A stretch of 64,000 nucleotides of DNA. It comes from Leptospira ognonensis. GTDB taxonomy: Bacteria > Spirochaetota > Leptospiria > Leptospirales > Leptospiraceae. The notes beneath the pieces are model-generated. The model was not told the origin of the DNA and searched no databases. It was given only the letters and a program-made list of their open reading frames with translations. Below, one piece after another: positions 56,393-64,000 of this stretch. The translations under genes and the position numbers were made by a program. Numbering within the stretch: position 1 is the stretch's first letter; every line of letters starts with the position of its first letter. The stretch lies in contig NZ_RQGD01000014.1 of the NCBI RefSeq assembly GCF_004770745.1, forward strand, positions 1 to 64,000. Reading direction: 5' to 3'.

Positions 56393-57709
56393 ATGATCAT
56401 TTCCAGACCCCAATCAGGTAAAGTTAGAACCAGAAGAAATTTTGTGATGAGTTTTCTCGTAATGTTATTTCTAGGTGCACCGTGGGTGGTTTTACCATCA
56501 GGGACTCCTTTGGTTCGATTGGACATTCCTCATCGTATGTTCCATTTGTTTGGTGGTCTGTTCATTCCACAGGAGGGTCTAATCCTGTGGTTTTTCCTTC
56601 TCACGATGGGACTTTCTCTTTTCTTTTTTACTTCCGTGATCGGAAGGGTTTGGTGTGGATGGGGCTGTCCTCAGACAATTTATACAGACCTATTCGATCG
56701 CATTGGAAGGGCTATTCTTGATTCCAAGTACGGAAAAAAAGATGCTCCCGCTTTAAAAAAATATTTAGTTTATACGATCTGGATGATCATTTCTTTCATC
56801 GCCTCCTTTCATTGGATTGGTTATTTTGTAAGTCCATATACTATGGCAGCTGATTTTGCCAATTTAACTTTCCTTTCGAAAACATATCCCTTATTCATCG
56901 GTTTTTTCACCATAGCAATGTTTGTTGATATCGGGTTTATCAGAGAACAATTCTGTAAATATGCCTGCCCTTATGCTAGATTCCAAACCATTCTCATGGA
57001 CGAACACTCGTGGAATGTTACGTATGACTACAAACGTGGCGAGCCGAGACGAGACGGGAAGTCGAAGATCGGTGATTGTATTTCTTGTAATATGTGTGTG
57101 GTGGTTTGTCCCACTGGCATCGACATCCGCGATGGTTTACAAGTCGGATGTGTCGCTTGCGGAAAGTGTGTGGATGCTTGCACGAGCATCATGGCAAAAG
57201 AAAATAAAAAAACTCTCATCGGTTATTTTTCACTCGATCAGATTGAGACCAAAACAAAAGTTAAGTGGGTTCGTCCAAGAACTGTCATATATGCGATCCT
57301 ACTTACAATCGTTGTCTCCGCTGCTACCTACAAACTTATCACTCGTGTGCCGATGTCAATGATCGCCGCAGGAAACAAATCTATGCCGCCGATTCTTCTA
57401 CCGGATAATAAGGTGCGAGCGTTTGTCGCATTACGAATTCAAAATATTGCACCTATGCCTGCGACTTACGTATTGGAAGCCTATGACACGCGGCATCATA
57501 AACAAATGCTCATCCGTTCTGGCGAAGGAGAACAACTCACTCTTAATTCGGGCGAGATACGAAGTTTTTCGGTCGTACTCGAAACACAAGGTCTCTCAGA
57601 ATCCGAACTCAAAGAAAAATATATACCTGGGATGATCCGATTAAAAAATGTAAATGATCCCGATTCGAAAATTGAAAAGGTACTCTCTCTAACTTTACCA
57701 GGAAATTAA
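56393..57709 (+). CDS. ccoG: Cytochrome oxidase accessory protein CcoG (RdxA/FixG)
   Basis: This is a 438-residue polytopic Fe-S protein. Four or five N-terminal helices, cytosolic ferredoxin clusters (CISCNMCVVVCPTGIDIRDG, GCVACGKCVDACTS), and a C-terminal periplasmic Ig-like domain. CcoG reduces Cu(II) for assembly of the CcoN copper centre. RVWCGWGCPQTIYTD and KYACPYARFQTIL are diagnostic. Confidence 0.95.
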   Translation: MIISRPQSGKVRTRRNFVMSFLVMLFLGAPWVVLPSGTPLVRLDIPHRMFHLFGGLFIPQEGLILWFFLLTMGLSLFFFTSVIGRVWCGWGCPQTIYTDLFDRIGRAILDSKYGKKDAPALKKYLVYTIWMIISFIASFHWIGYFVSPYTMAADFANLTFLSKTYPLFIGFFTIAMFVDIGFIREQFCKYACPYARFQTILMDEHSWNVTYDYKRGEPRRDGKSKIGDCISCNMCVVVCPTGIDIRDGLQVGCVACGKCVDACTSIMAKENKKTLIGYFSLDQIETKTKVKWVRPRTVIYAILLTIVVSAATYKLITRVPMSMIAAGNKSMPPILLPDNKVRAFVALRIQNIAPMPATYVLEAYDTRHHKQMLIRSGEGEQLTLNSGEIRSFSVVLETQGLSESELKEKYIPGMIRLKNVNDPDSKIEKVLSLTLPGN

Positions 57710-57711
57710 AA

Positions 57712-58206
57712 ATGTTCCAAGATCTACACCCTTCTCTTCGCAACGTCATGTACGTGGTCATACTCTGCTTCGTCGCCCTAATGGCCGCGACTTTCTACAC
57801 GGTTCGTCTCACCTATCAAAATTTTGAACCCGTATTAGATAAAAACTACTACGAGATCGGGCTAAATTACGAGCAGGCAATCAAGGACCAAAAGTCACTG
57901 ATCGCTGATGGCTATGGCATTGAACTGAAGCTAGGTGCAGGAGACATTCTGTTAAACTCAGGACCACAAAATGCTACCGTTTCGATTTTAAAAGCAGGGA
58001 ATCCTGGAGAGGCAACGGCCGTGACTTTGATCCTCGAACGAAGCGCGACGACGAAAAACACATATACATACGGTCTGGAAAAAGCACCCTCCGGAAAATT
58101 TGTTGGAACCATCAACATACCAGGATCTGGTTCTTGGAATACGAGGACCATAGCGGAAATCGAGGGCAAGAAGTTTGAAAAACAAGGATTGATTTCCGTC
58201 CGATAA
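57712..58206 (+). CDS. ccoH: cbb3 oxidase assembly protein CcoH/FixH
   Basis: This is a 164-residue protein with one N-terminal membrane helix (about 14-32) then FEPVLDKNYYEIGLNYEQAIKDQ, the FixH signature, and a periplasmic beta domain. It is needed for stable assembly of the oxidase. Lies 2 bases after ccoG and 3 before ccoI. Confidence 0.9.
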   Translation: MFQDLHPSLRNVMYVVILCFVALMAATFYTVRLTYQNFEPVLDKNYYEIGLNYEQAIKDQKSLIADGYGIELKLGAGDILLNSGPQNATVSILKAGNPGEATAVTLILERSATTKNTYTYGLEKAPSGKFVGTINIPGSGSWNTRTIAEIEGKKFEKQGLISVR

Positions 58207-58209
58207 AGT

Positions 58210-60660
58210 ATGGAAATTAAGGAAAGAGAAGCTCAAAGTATTACAGCATGTGATCACTGTGGGAACCCCTTTCGCTATGTTAAAATCAAGGCGAGAGTCG
58301 ATGGTGATGAAAAATACTTCTGCTGCGAAGGCTGTGAAACGGTTTACTCTCTTATACGTTCTCTTGGTGGAGAAAAATATTATTCTCTCAAAGGTTCACA
58401 GATATTAGAACCAGTATCCCTCGCTGAAAATTCAGAGGACCAAAACGTTGACAATGACCTTGTATACTCTCGTTATGTGAGAGAATTGAATGGGCTCTCT
58501 GAGGTTTTCATTCAAATTACGAATATTCACTGTTCCGCATGTGTCTGGTTGAATGAAAAAGTTTTATCTGAAATGGATGGGATCTCGCTTGCTCACATCA
58601 ATTTTGCATCGGGAAGAGCGAAAGTGATCTTTGATCGTACCAAGCTAAAACTTTCTGAAATTTTACAATCAATTCGGGCAATCGGCTATAAGCCCGTTCT
58701 CTATGCTCCCGGTCAGTCCACCAATATCTATATGAAAAATCTTACGAGCCTCTTCCTTCGCATTGGAGTCGCTGGGTTTGCTTTTGGAAACATGATGGTT
58801 TTGAGTGTGGCACTTTATAGTGGTTACTTTTCAGGGATAGACTCCGATTTAAAACGTCTCTTTCATTTTGCGTCTTGGTTTTTTGCAACACCTGCCTATT
58901 TATACTCTGGCTATCCTTTTATGAAGGGATTCTTCACAAGCATCAAACGTAAGACTCTGACGATGGACTTTCTTTTATTTTTTGGAATCTCACTCGCATA
59001 CTTTTATTCTGTTTACGTAACTTTAACAGATAGAGGCGAAGTATATTTTGACTCGGTCGCGATGATCTATTTTTTCATTTTGATCGGAAAGTATTTTGAA
59101 GAAAAATCGCGTCTCCATGCTGCAGAAAAACTCGAAACCATTTTGTGCCGTCTTCCCGAACGTACCCTTCGGATGATAGGCGATGAAGAGAAAGAAGTTG
59201 CTAGCGATACCTTAAAATTAGGGGATCGGGTTAAGGTTTTGCCTGGAATGCGTATCCCTGTAGACGGTATCATTGAATCAGACTCTCTTCAGGTAGATGA
59301 ATCATTTTTGACCGGAGAATCAAAGCCCATAGAGAAAAAAAGGGGGGATTCATTACTGGCGGGCTCCCTCGCACTAGATAGCCATGTCATCTTTGTCGCA
59401 ACAACCGACTACCATGCCTCTACACTTTCTTCTTTGAAACTCCGTATGGAGGAAGCGCTTCTTACAAAACCAAAGATTCAAATCCTTACCGAAAAGATTG
59501 CATCTTATTTTATTACGATTGTTTTTTGTATTTCAATACTAACCCTTGTTGGGTGGATGCTGTTTACAAGCGGTGATCTCGAACGCTCCTTGATCTATAC
59601 GATTTCAGTACTCATCGTTGCCTGTCCCTGTGCCCTTGGTATTTCTGTTCCTACAGCACTTGTGATGAATCACATTTTAAATGCAGAAAAAGGTGTCCTT
59701 CTCAAAAATCCAAGTGTGGTAGAACCTCTGGCCAAAGTGGATCAAATTTTCTTAGATAAAACAGGCACACTTACTGAAGGGAAATTTTTGGTAAGGGAAT
59801 GCACGATTGATCAGGAATATTTTCCATTAATTTATATCCTCGAAAAACAGGTGAATCACCCCCTTGCAAAATCAATTGTAAATTATTTGAAACAGGATGG
59901 CGCAGTTTCATCGAAGGGAAGAGAATACGATATTACTTCTTTTCAAGCGATTCCAGGAAAAGGCATCATTGGCACCGTCCGTTCTGACCACGAGGAGAGG
60001 CATGTTGTGATTGGTAATGTTTCCCTTTTGGAATTGGAAGGCATTCGGATGAAGGAAGCTTCCGAAAATGGGTCGATCGTGCATCTTGCAATTGATCACC
60101 AATATTTAGGTTATTTTTTGTTAGCTGATGAAATTAGATCAGAGGCTGTCAATTTCATATCTTTACTTAAGAAAATCACTAGTGACATCACCATCCTTTC
60201 TGGCGACGCAGAATCTCCCGTTAAAGAAGTTGCATCGCGACTGGGGATCACCTCTTATTTTTCAAACTTACTTCCTGAAGATAAAAAAGACCATATTAAC
60301 AACGCTCAGAAGAAAGGTAAGATAGTGGCAATGGTTGGTGATGGCATTAACGATAGTATTTCGCTCGCAAGTGCCAATGTGTCCATCTCCCATACGGAAG
60401 CGGAGGATTTATCTCTCGAGAAAGCAGATGTGGTTTTAACATCGGGAAATCTGAATGGAATTTTATTTTCACTGATGTCCGCAAAAAAAACGAGACAAGT
60501 CATTTTACAGAATATCTTCATTTCTCTTTGTTATAACTCCATCATGCTACCACTTGCCGTTTTTGGGCTGATGCTTCCAGTAATTTGTTCTGTCTTTATG
60601 GCGGCTTCTTCACTAACTGTTCTTATCAATTCGTTATCACTTCGAGTCAGGATCAAATAA
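58210..60660 (+). CDS. ccoI: Copper-exporting P1B-type ATPase CcoI/FixI
   Basis: This is an 816-residue ATPase. An N-terminal Zn/Cu finger (CDHCGNPF, CCEGCETVYSLI), an HMA-like domain with HCSACVWLNE, eight helices including the CPC motif at about 472-474, phosphorylated Asp516 in DKTGTLTEG, and GDGINDSISLA. It exports copper to the periplasm for the cbb3 copper site. Shares its stop with the ccoS start (taATG). Confidence 0.95.
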   Translation: MEIKEREAQSITACDHCGNPFRYVKIKARVDGDEKYFCCEGCETVYSLIRSLGGEKYYSLKGSQILEPVSLAENSEDQNVDNDLVYSRYVRELNGLSEVFIQITNIHCSACVWLNEKVLSEMDGISLAHINFASGRAKVIFDRTKLKLSEILQSIRAIGYKPVLYAPGQSTNIYMKNLTSLFLRIGVAGFAFGNMMVLSVALYSGYFSGIDSDLKRLFHFASWFFATPAYLYSGYPFMKGFFTSIKRKTLTMDFLLFFGISLAYFYSVYVTLTDRGEVYFDSVAMIYFFILIGKYFEEKSRLHAAEKLETILCRLPERTLRMIGDEEKEVASDTLKLGDRVKVLPGMRIPVDGIIESDSLQVDESFLTGESKPIEKKRGDSLLAGSLALDSHVIFVATTDYHASTLSSLKLRMEEALLTKPKIQILTEKIASYFITIVFCISILTLVGWMLFTSGDLERSLIYTISVLIVACPCALGISVPTALVMNHILNAEKGVLLKNPSVVEPLAKVDQIFLDKTGTLTEGKFLVRECTIDQEYFPLIYILEKQVNHPLAKSIVNYLKQDGAVSSKGREYDITSFQAIPGKGIIGTVRSDHEERHVVIGNVSLLELEGIRMKEASENGSIVHLAIDHQYLGYFLLADEIRSEAVNFISLLKKITSDITILSGDAESPVKEVASRLGITSYFSNLLPEDKKDHINNAQKKGKIVAMVGDGINDSISLASANVSISHTEAEDLSLEKADVVLTSGNLNGILFSLMSAKKTRQVILQNIFISLCYNSIMLPLAVFGLMLPVICSVFMAASSLTVLINSLSLRVRIK

Positions 60661-60833
60661 TGGAAGCACTATATGTTACAGTTCCGATTGCTATGGCAAT
60701 CGCCTTATTCTTTTTAGGCGTATTTATCAAGGCTTTTAAAAAAGGCCAATTCGATGATATTGAAGCTGCAAAGTATCGGATATTTTTCGAAGATGAGTTT
60801 CCCAAACCCGAGAAAAAGCCTGATACCAAATGA
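60660..60833 (+). CDS. ccoS: cbb3 oxidase maturation protein CcoS
   Basis: This is a 57-residue single-helix protein starting at ATG 60660 inside the ccoI stop; the longer frame from 60585 is not used. YVTVPIAMAIALFFLGVFIKAFKKGQFDDIE matches CcoS, with the usual FDD and FFEDE motifs after the helix. Needed for cofactor insertion. Overlaps the next gene by 4 bases. Confidence 0.9.
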   Translation: MEALYVTVPIAMAIALFFLGVFIKAFKKGQFDDIEAAKYRIFFEDEFPKPEKKPDTK

Positions 60834-61534
60834 TCCAACCAGAGTTGTGGGCATTAATCACTACCACTTTTATTTTTGGTCTTTCTAGCTCTCTACATTG
60901 TGTCACCATGTGTGGCCCACTCATCTGTGTAGTCCAGGCTCAAAGCAACGGAAAGTCTTCTTTATACCTTTATCAGATTGGACGGCTCCTTTCGTATGCT
61001 TTACTCGGGGCAATGCTTGGGTGGCTTGGGAAAGGTGCTAATGCCATTGGAGAGATGAAACAGATTCAAAGTCTTTCTGCCATTCTTTCCTTGTCTCTCC
61101 TTTGTCTAGTTGGTTTGAGGCTTGTTTTCGCAAAAACGAAATTAACATTCCTTCCTTCTTTTAATCAAATTCTCTCACCCCTCTTCCAATATCTGAAATC
61201 CAAAAAATTAGACTGGGCACTTGGTCTGACTCTCGGATTGTTTAGTGCCTTCCTTCCCTGCGGCATTCTGTATCCGGCCTATGCTGTCTCCTTTGCCAGT
61301 GGGGAGATCTCGAGTGGTGGACTCATTATGCTGGGCTTTTTCTTAGGAACCTTCCCAACTCTTTTTGGATTTAGCCTGGGGATCAGATGGTTGCAAAGGA
61401 AAGTCGAGCCAAAGTATGCATTTTATGCTGGTATGGCACTCATCGTATTCTCTTTGTTATTTTTAGTCTTGCGTGTAACACACACGGTGCATTCTGAAAA
61501 TTGTGAACACACCGATTCTAGTTCTATCTTTTAA
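60830..61534 (+). CDS. SafE/UreH-like membrane protein of the cco operon
   Basis: This is a 234-residue protein with about six helices. SSLHCVTMCGP in the first helix pair and FLPCGILYPAY in the fourth are the Cys motifs of the SafE/TauE-like UreH-type family that often ends ccoGHIS operons. It may transport copper or assist metallation (inference). A His-bearing tail (HTVHSENCEH) may also bind metal. Ends 4 bases inside the convergent gene at 61531. Confidence 0.85.
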   Translation: MIQPELWALITTTFIFGLSSSLHCVTMCGPLICVVQAQSNGKSSLYLYQIGRLLSYALLGAMLGWLGKGANAIGEMKQIQSLSAILSLSLLCLVGLRLVFAKTKLTFLPSFNQILSPLFQYLKSKKLDWALGLTLGLFSAFLPCGILYPAYAVSFASGEISSGGLIMLGFFLGTFPTLFGFSLGIRWLQRKVEPKYAFYAGMALIVFSLLFLVLRVTHTVHSENCEHTDSSSIF

Positions 61535-61854
61535 TGAAGGTATTTTTTTCGATACGTTTTTGCAATCTCTGTCGAGATTGTTTTTGCAGGAATGACTGCA
61601 ACGAGCTTGCTCCCTAAATTTCTCCTATGCTTTAGCAGCCATTTGCGAAAATTCCCCTTTTCTTCATCGGGACCGAGAAGAAGAACTTCTGTGGTAGATT
61701 CCATAGAATCTGCCAGCTCATTAAAATAATTTTCTTCATCTGTCTTGTTGATTTCAATCTCTTTAAAGACCGATTCAGAGAACGGGGTGAAACCGATCAA
61801 CTTTGCTTTTTGGTTTTCGAGGTAGATTACACATGCTGTCATTTTTTTTATCAT
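61531..61854 (-). CDS. eRF1-domain-3-like small protein
   Basis: This is a 107-residue soluble protein. EVLLLGPDEEKGNFRKWLLKHRRNLGSKLV in the middle resembles domain 3 of eRF1/Pelota-type release factors, as seen in bacterial 'translational machinery' proteins of unknown role. ATG 61842 is an alternative start. It overlaps the SafE-like gene end by 4 bases. Function uncertain. Confidence 0.55.
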   Translation of the reverse strand: MIKKMTACVIYLENQKAKLIGFTPFSESVFKEIEINKTDEENYFNELADSMESTTEVLLLGPDEEKGNFRKWLLKHRRNLGSKLVAVIPAKTISTEIAKTYRKKYLH

Positions 61855-61936
61855 TTCTCTGTACTAAGTGTACTAGATTTGACGCTTTCTGCGACAGAAA
61901 TGTGGAATATTGCCCGGAAGTATCCATTGATAATTG

Positions 61937-62200
61937 TCAATCACCACCAAGATAGAGAAATGGATTCGAGTCAAATTCTTCCATTAACATACTTACGTTA
62001 CTCGTTAACTCATCTGTTGGCAAAATGTAATTCGTATAGGTAAATATACCGATAGAAAACAAGAACATAAAAGCAAATGCAGTAATCTTTCGATTCCTGT
62101 TGGTTTCTGACCGAAATCGCTTCTCAGAAATATTTGTAATCCTCTTCTCAAGATTTGCATCGTCGAGTAACTCTTCCCATTTTCTTTTGTTAGGTTTCAT
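61937..62200 (-). CDS. Small single-helix putative anti-sigma factor
   Basis: This is an 87-residue protein. Residues 1-38 are charged (KRKWEELLDDANLEKRI, then RFRSETNRNRK) and would be cytoplasmic; residues 39-59 form one membrane helix; about 28 residues follow outside. It overlaps the ECF sigma gene end by 11 bases. Size and layout match CnrY-type anti-sigmas, which hold the sigma factor through their short cytoplasmic segment. There is no zinc-binding ZAS motif. Confidence 0.75.
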   Translation of the reverse strand: MKPNKRKWEELLDDANLEKRITNISEKRFRSETNRNRKITAFAFMFLFSIGIFTYTNYILPTDELTSNVSMLMEEFDSNPFLYLGGD

Positions 62201-62723
62201 TTGATAAATCTCCTACTAAATTTTCACGAATCCAGGCTTTCGCCCGAAATAGACGGGATTTTACAGTCCCTTGTTTGATTGAAAGTTCGAAGGCAATTTC
62301 ATGCATAGTTCTTCCCGCAAGATATAGGGTTAAAGGCTTATGATAAACAGATGGCACTTTCTGGAGCAAGGAAAGGATTTGCGAGCTGTTTAAAAAAGAA
62401 GTGTTTTCTTCTTTCGTAGTCTCAGAAAATAAACCTGCATCTAAATATTTTTTTGCTTTTTCCTCTTCTCTCAATCTCTTTGCATTCATCCGGTTGGATT
62501 CATTTTTGGCAATTGTGTAGATCCAAGTAGAGAGTTTGGATTCTCCCCTAAACTGGCCTTTTTTTAATGCCTTAAAAACTCTGAAATAGATCTCTTGCAG
62601 TACGTCTTCGGTAGAATCATCAAAACGATCGATGAGAGTTTCACCGATCGTCTTAAGAACTAACAACTTCGTATCTTTAAGGATCAAATCAAAATCTGAG
62701 CTGGTGGGATACTTTATTTCCAC
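62190..62723 (-). CDS. ECF-family RNA polymerase sigma factor
   Basis: This is a 177-residue sigma-70 family member with region 2 (DVLQEIYFRVFKALKKGQFRGESKLSTWIYTIAKNESNRMNAKR in order, about 40-85) and region 4 (PSVYHKPLTLYLAGRTMHEIAFELSIKQGTVKSRLFRAKAWIRENL, about 118-165). Regions 1.1 and 3 are absent, as in ECF sigmas. It stands between a Spy-like lipoprotein gene (11 bases upstream) and the anti-sigma gene, so it is very likely controlled by both. Confidence 0.93.
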   Translation of the reverse strand: MEIKYPTSSDFDLILKDTKLLVLKTIGETLIDRFDDSTEDVLQEIYFRVFKALKKGQFRGESKLSTWIYTIAKNESNRMNAKRLREEEKAKKYLDAGLFSETTKEENTSFLNSSQILSLLQKVPSVYHKPLTLYLAGRTMHEIAFELSIKQGTVKSRLFRAKAWIRENLVGDLSNET

Positions 62724-62734
62724 GGATTAAATTT

Positions 62735-63175
62735 CTAGTCTTCCGGCTTAAATTTTTTAGAAAATTTTTCAACTAGATCAGCTAGTTTTTCACGCTGCTC
62801 AGGTTTTAGAACTGCATGAAATTCAATCATCTTAGCTTGGAATAATTTTCTCATTTCCACATGTCGAGAATCTTGTTCACTGCTCAACTTATCTAAGCTC
62901 TTCACATCAACAGAGTCTTTACGGATTTGGGAGATCACTTCGGTCATCCATGCGTCTCGCTTAGGTTTCAGCTCTTTATGTTTGGCAACAAGCTCCGACT
63001 TGATCGAGTTTAATTTGGCAATCTGAGCTTCATCTAAATCGAGTTTGGAAGTGAGTTTGTCTGCGACCCATTCCATTCTCTTTTCAAAGCTGTGGTGCCC
63101 TCGACAATTTGAAGCGAACACTAGACCAGCCATGGCAACGATAGAAAACAGAATCATCTTTGAAGTTTTTTTCAC
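62735..63175 (-). CDS. Spy/CnrX-like lipoprotein
   Basis: This is a 146-residue protein starting with GTG 63175, preceded by AAAGGAG. Lipobox VFASNC (Cys at 24) is followed by RGHHSFEKRMEWVADKL, then long helices with LDEAQIAKLNSIKSELVAKH and HAVLKPEQREKLADLVEKF, the LTxxQ-type pattern of Spy/CpxP and of the CnrX metal sensor family. Adjacent histidines at the mature N-terminus and His/Met residues in the last helices could bind metal. As first gene before an ECF sigma it is a candidate sensor. Confidence 0.82.
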   Translation of the reverse strand: MKKTSKMILFSIVAMAGLVFASNCRGHHSFEKRMEWVADKLTSKLDLDEAQIAKLNSIKSELVAKHKELKPKRDAWMTEVISQIRKDSVDVKSLDKLSSEQDSRHVEMRKLFQAKMIEFHAVLKPEQREKLADLVEKFSKKFKPED

Positions 63176-63183
63176 GGTTACTT

Positions 63184-63229
63184 CTCCTTTGTTTCAGAAC
63201 ATATGACCCGATACAGCTGGCAAAGTTCC
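63184..63229 (-). promoter_or_regulatory. Sigma-E-like ECF promoter and ribosome binding site
   Basis: Reading leftward: GGAACTT (63229-63223), 15-base spacer, GTCATA (63207-63202), then AAAGGAG (63190-63184) and the GTG at 63175. This is close to the ECF -35/-10 consensus GGAACTT-N15/16-GTCTAA and implies autoregulation by the ECF sigma encoded two genes down. Confidence 0.6.
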
Positions 63230-63243
63230 CGAAATAAAAAAAA

Positions 63244-63660
63244 TTAAGCGTGTTCCGTAAGTCGGTATTTTGACGAAATGTAGGTCAAAAATTCAGTTTT
63301 TGTCGATCTCTTCAGCACCATGTTTTCAATTTTTAAATCATCCAAATCTTCGATTACTTTTACCAAAATTTCTTCTTTTGCAACTTCTGTTAGATGCCCT
63401 TGTAAAAGAAATCCAGTGTAATGATAGTTTGTATAAGATGCAGATTGAGCAACTTCCAATGTCTCCCATGTATTTCCCGAGATTTGTTTTGTTTCAAAAT
63501 TAATTTTTACGATACCTAGTCTCGCAGAATAGTATTCTAAAAAGAAAAGGCTCTCCTCTTTAAAATGAAAATCTAAAGCAGAGGAAATTCTTGAGAGCTC
63601 CCCGACTTTTCGGAGTACCAGACGATTTGGTCCTTTCAAATAATACTCTAACATAGACAT
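63244..63660 (-). CDS. Soluble protein of unknown function
   Basis: This is a 138-residue protein, beta-rich in the middle (SLFFLEYYSARLGIVKINFE) with helices at the end (KVIEDLDDLKIENMVLKRSTKTEFLTYI). No motif recognised, no signal peptide. It begins 9 bases after the SDR-like gene on the same strand and ends 68 bases before the Spy-like gene. Confidence 0.6.
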   Translation of the reverse strand: MSMLEYYLKGPNRLVLRKVGELSRISSALDFHFKEESLFFLEYYSARLGIVKINFETKQISGNTWETLEVAQSASYTNYHYTGFLLQGHLTEVAKEEILVKVIEDLDDLKIENMVLKRSTKTEFLTYISSKYRLTEHA

Positions 63661-63669
63661 TACGGCCTT

Positions 63670-64000
63670 TTAGCCGATGAGAACACTTCTACCTTTCCAT
63701 ACTTTTGCATCAGCTTCTCTTTCGAGGAAATCTGCACAATCCATACGTGAAATTTTTCCTGCTTTGACATCCTTCAGATTATCCAAACAACGATAAACCG
63801 TCGTTAATGGGCCATCTGTCAAAAACCCAGGCCTTACAATCGTCCAGTCAAGATTTGACTCTCTTACAAGTTTTTCTTGTCTTTCTTTATCCTGATAGAT
63901 CTTCCTAAGGAACAATGGCTTGACAATTTTGTCATGCGCAAAGCCTCCGTGACCAACACTATCGCCAGTTCCGATACCTGTGACTACGAGCAAATAAGCT
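63670..64000 (-). CDS. SDR-type NAD(P)-binding protein (partial)
   Basis: The reading frame is open to the right window edge, so the N-terminus with the nucleotide loop is missing. What is left shows VVTGIGTGDSVGHGGF, then RQEKLVRESNLDWTIVRPGFLTDGP, the usual helix and 'WTIVRPG' block of atypical SDRs (NmrA/HSCARG-like, NAD(P)-binding). It probably binds NAD(P)H and may act on a flavin or quinone-type substrate; the substrate is unknown. A TTG at 63993 is in frame but unlikely to be the start. Confidence 0.8.
   Translation of the reverse strand, partial: AYLLVVTGIGTGDSVGHGGFAHDKIVKPLFLRKIYQDKERQEKLVRESNLDWTIVRPGFLTDGPLTTVYRCLDNLKDVKAGKISRMDCADFLEREADAKVWKGRSVLIG

Noticed and set aside
1..64000. 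CRISPR array, tRNA/rRNA, insertion sequences or prophage
   Set aside because: No spaced direct repeats, no tRNA-like folds in the short gaps, no transposase or phage proteins, and no change in composition were seen.

Overview
The window reads as chromosomal DNA of a Leptospira-like spirochaete, and this assignment is inference from gene content. There is a DUF1574 (SGNH-like) protein, a eukaryote-type UDP-glucose pyrophosphorylase, many lipoproteins with loose spirochaetal lipoboxes, a CheD chemotaxis deamidase, CHASE2-type adenylate cyclase, PilZ and HDOD signalling proteins, TraB and TMEM43 homologues and a complete cbb3 oxidase operon. Base composition looks even throughout. I see no insertion sequence, phage, CRISPR array, rRNA or tRNA. 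Coding density is very high: no gene-free stretch exceeds about 230 bases, and many neighbours overlap by 1 to 44 bases.

Layout. 1-5857: an edge-truncated nucleotidyltransferase/glycosyltransferase fusion and an exported protein, a divergent secreted HEXXH lipoprotein protease, a DUF1574 protein and small stress-type proteins (SRPBCC, DinB). 5891-13818: an almost gapless leftward run of eight genes (speE, a beta-barrel, two lipoproteins, pyrF and a lipid-modification trio of flavin oxidoreductase, DUF1365 and cyclopropane synthase). 13976-17585: TMEM43, a thioredoxin-like exported protein, DUF2505, a ferritin-like protein with a histone-H1-like lysine tail and a YhhN lysoplasmalogenase-like protein. 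17638-24245: a rightward propionate/methylmalonyl-CoA block (small exported protein, mutA, mutB, meaB, MFS transporter). 24247-37373: PilZ, a lone RND pump, a GT-C transferase, a papain-fold/fibronectin protein with lost catalytic residues, UDP-glucose pyrophosphorylase, a FadL-like porin and lipoproteins. 37475-41720: SH3-M48 protease, CHASE2 adenylate cyclase and a hydrolase-like protein with another lysine tail. 41757-43932: TraB, a Cys/His lipoprotein and a 13-cysteine copper storage protein. 43995-45894: cheD, HDOD and aroK. 46121-52139: gltBD. 52327-53373: a DUF5683 membrane protein. 53577-61534: ccoNOQP-GHIS plus a SafE-like membrane protein. 61531-64000: an eRF1-domain-like protein, then a leftward SDR, hypothetical and Spy/CnrX-like lipoprotein - ECF sigma - one-helix anti-sigma set.

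The genes describe an aerobic heterotroph that assembles a high-affinity oxidase, assimilates ammonium with NADPH-GOGAT, uses B12-dependent methylmalonyl-CoA mutase, and spends much capacity on its envelope. The items most worth a second look are: the Spy-like lipoprotein/ECF sigma/anti-sigma cassette, which resembles the CnrYXH metal-sensing logic and has a sigma-E-like promoter directly in front; two unrelated proteins carrying histone-like lysine tails; two apparently dead enzymes (papain fold and alpha/beta hydrolase); and a one-haem CcoP.
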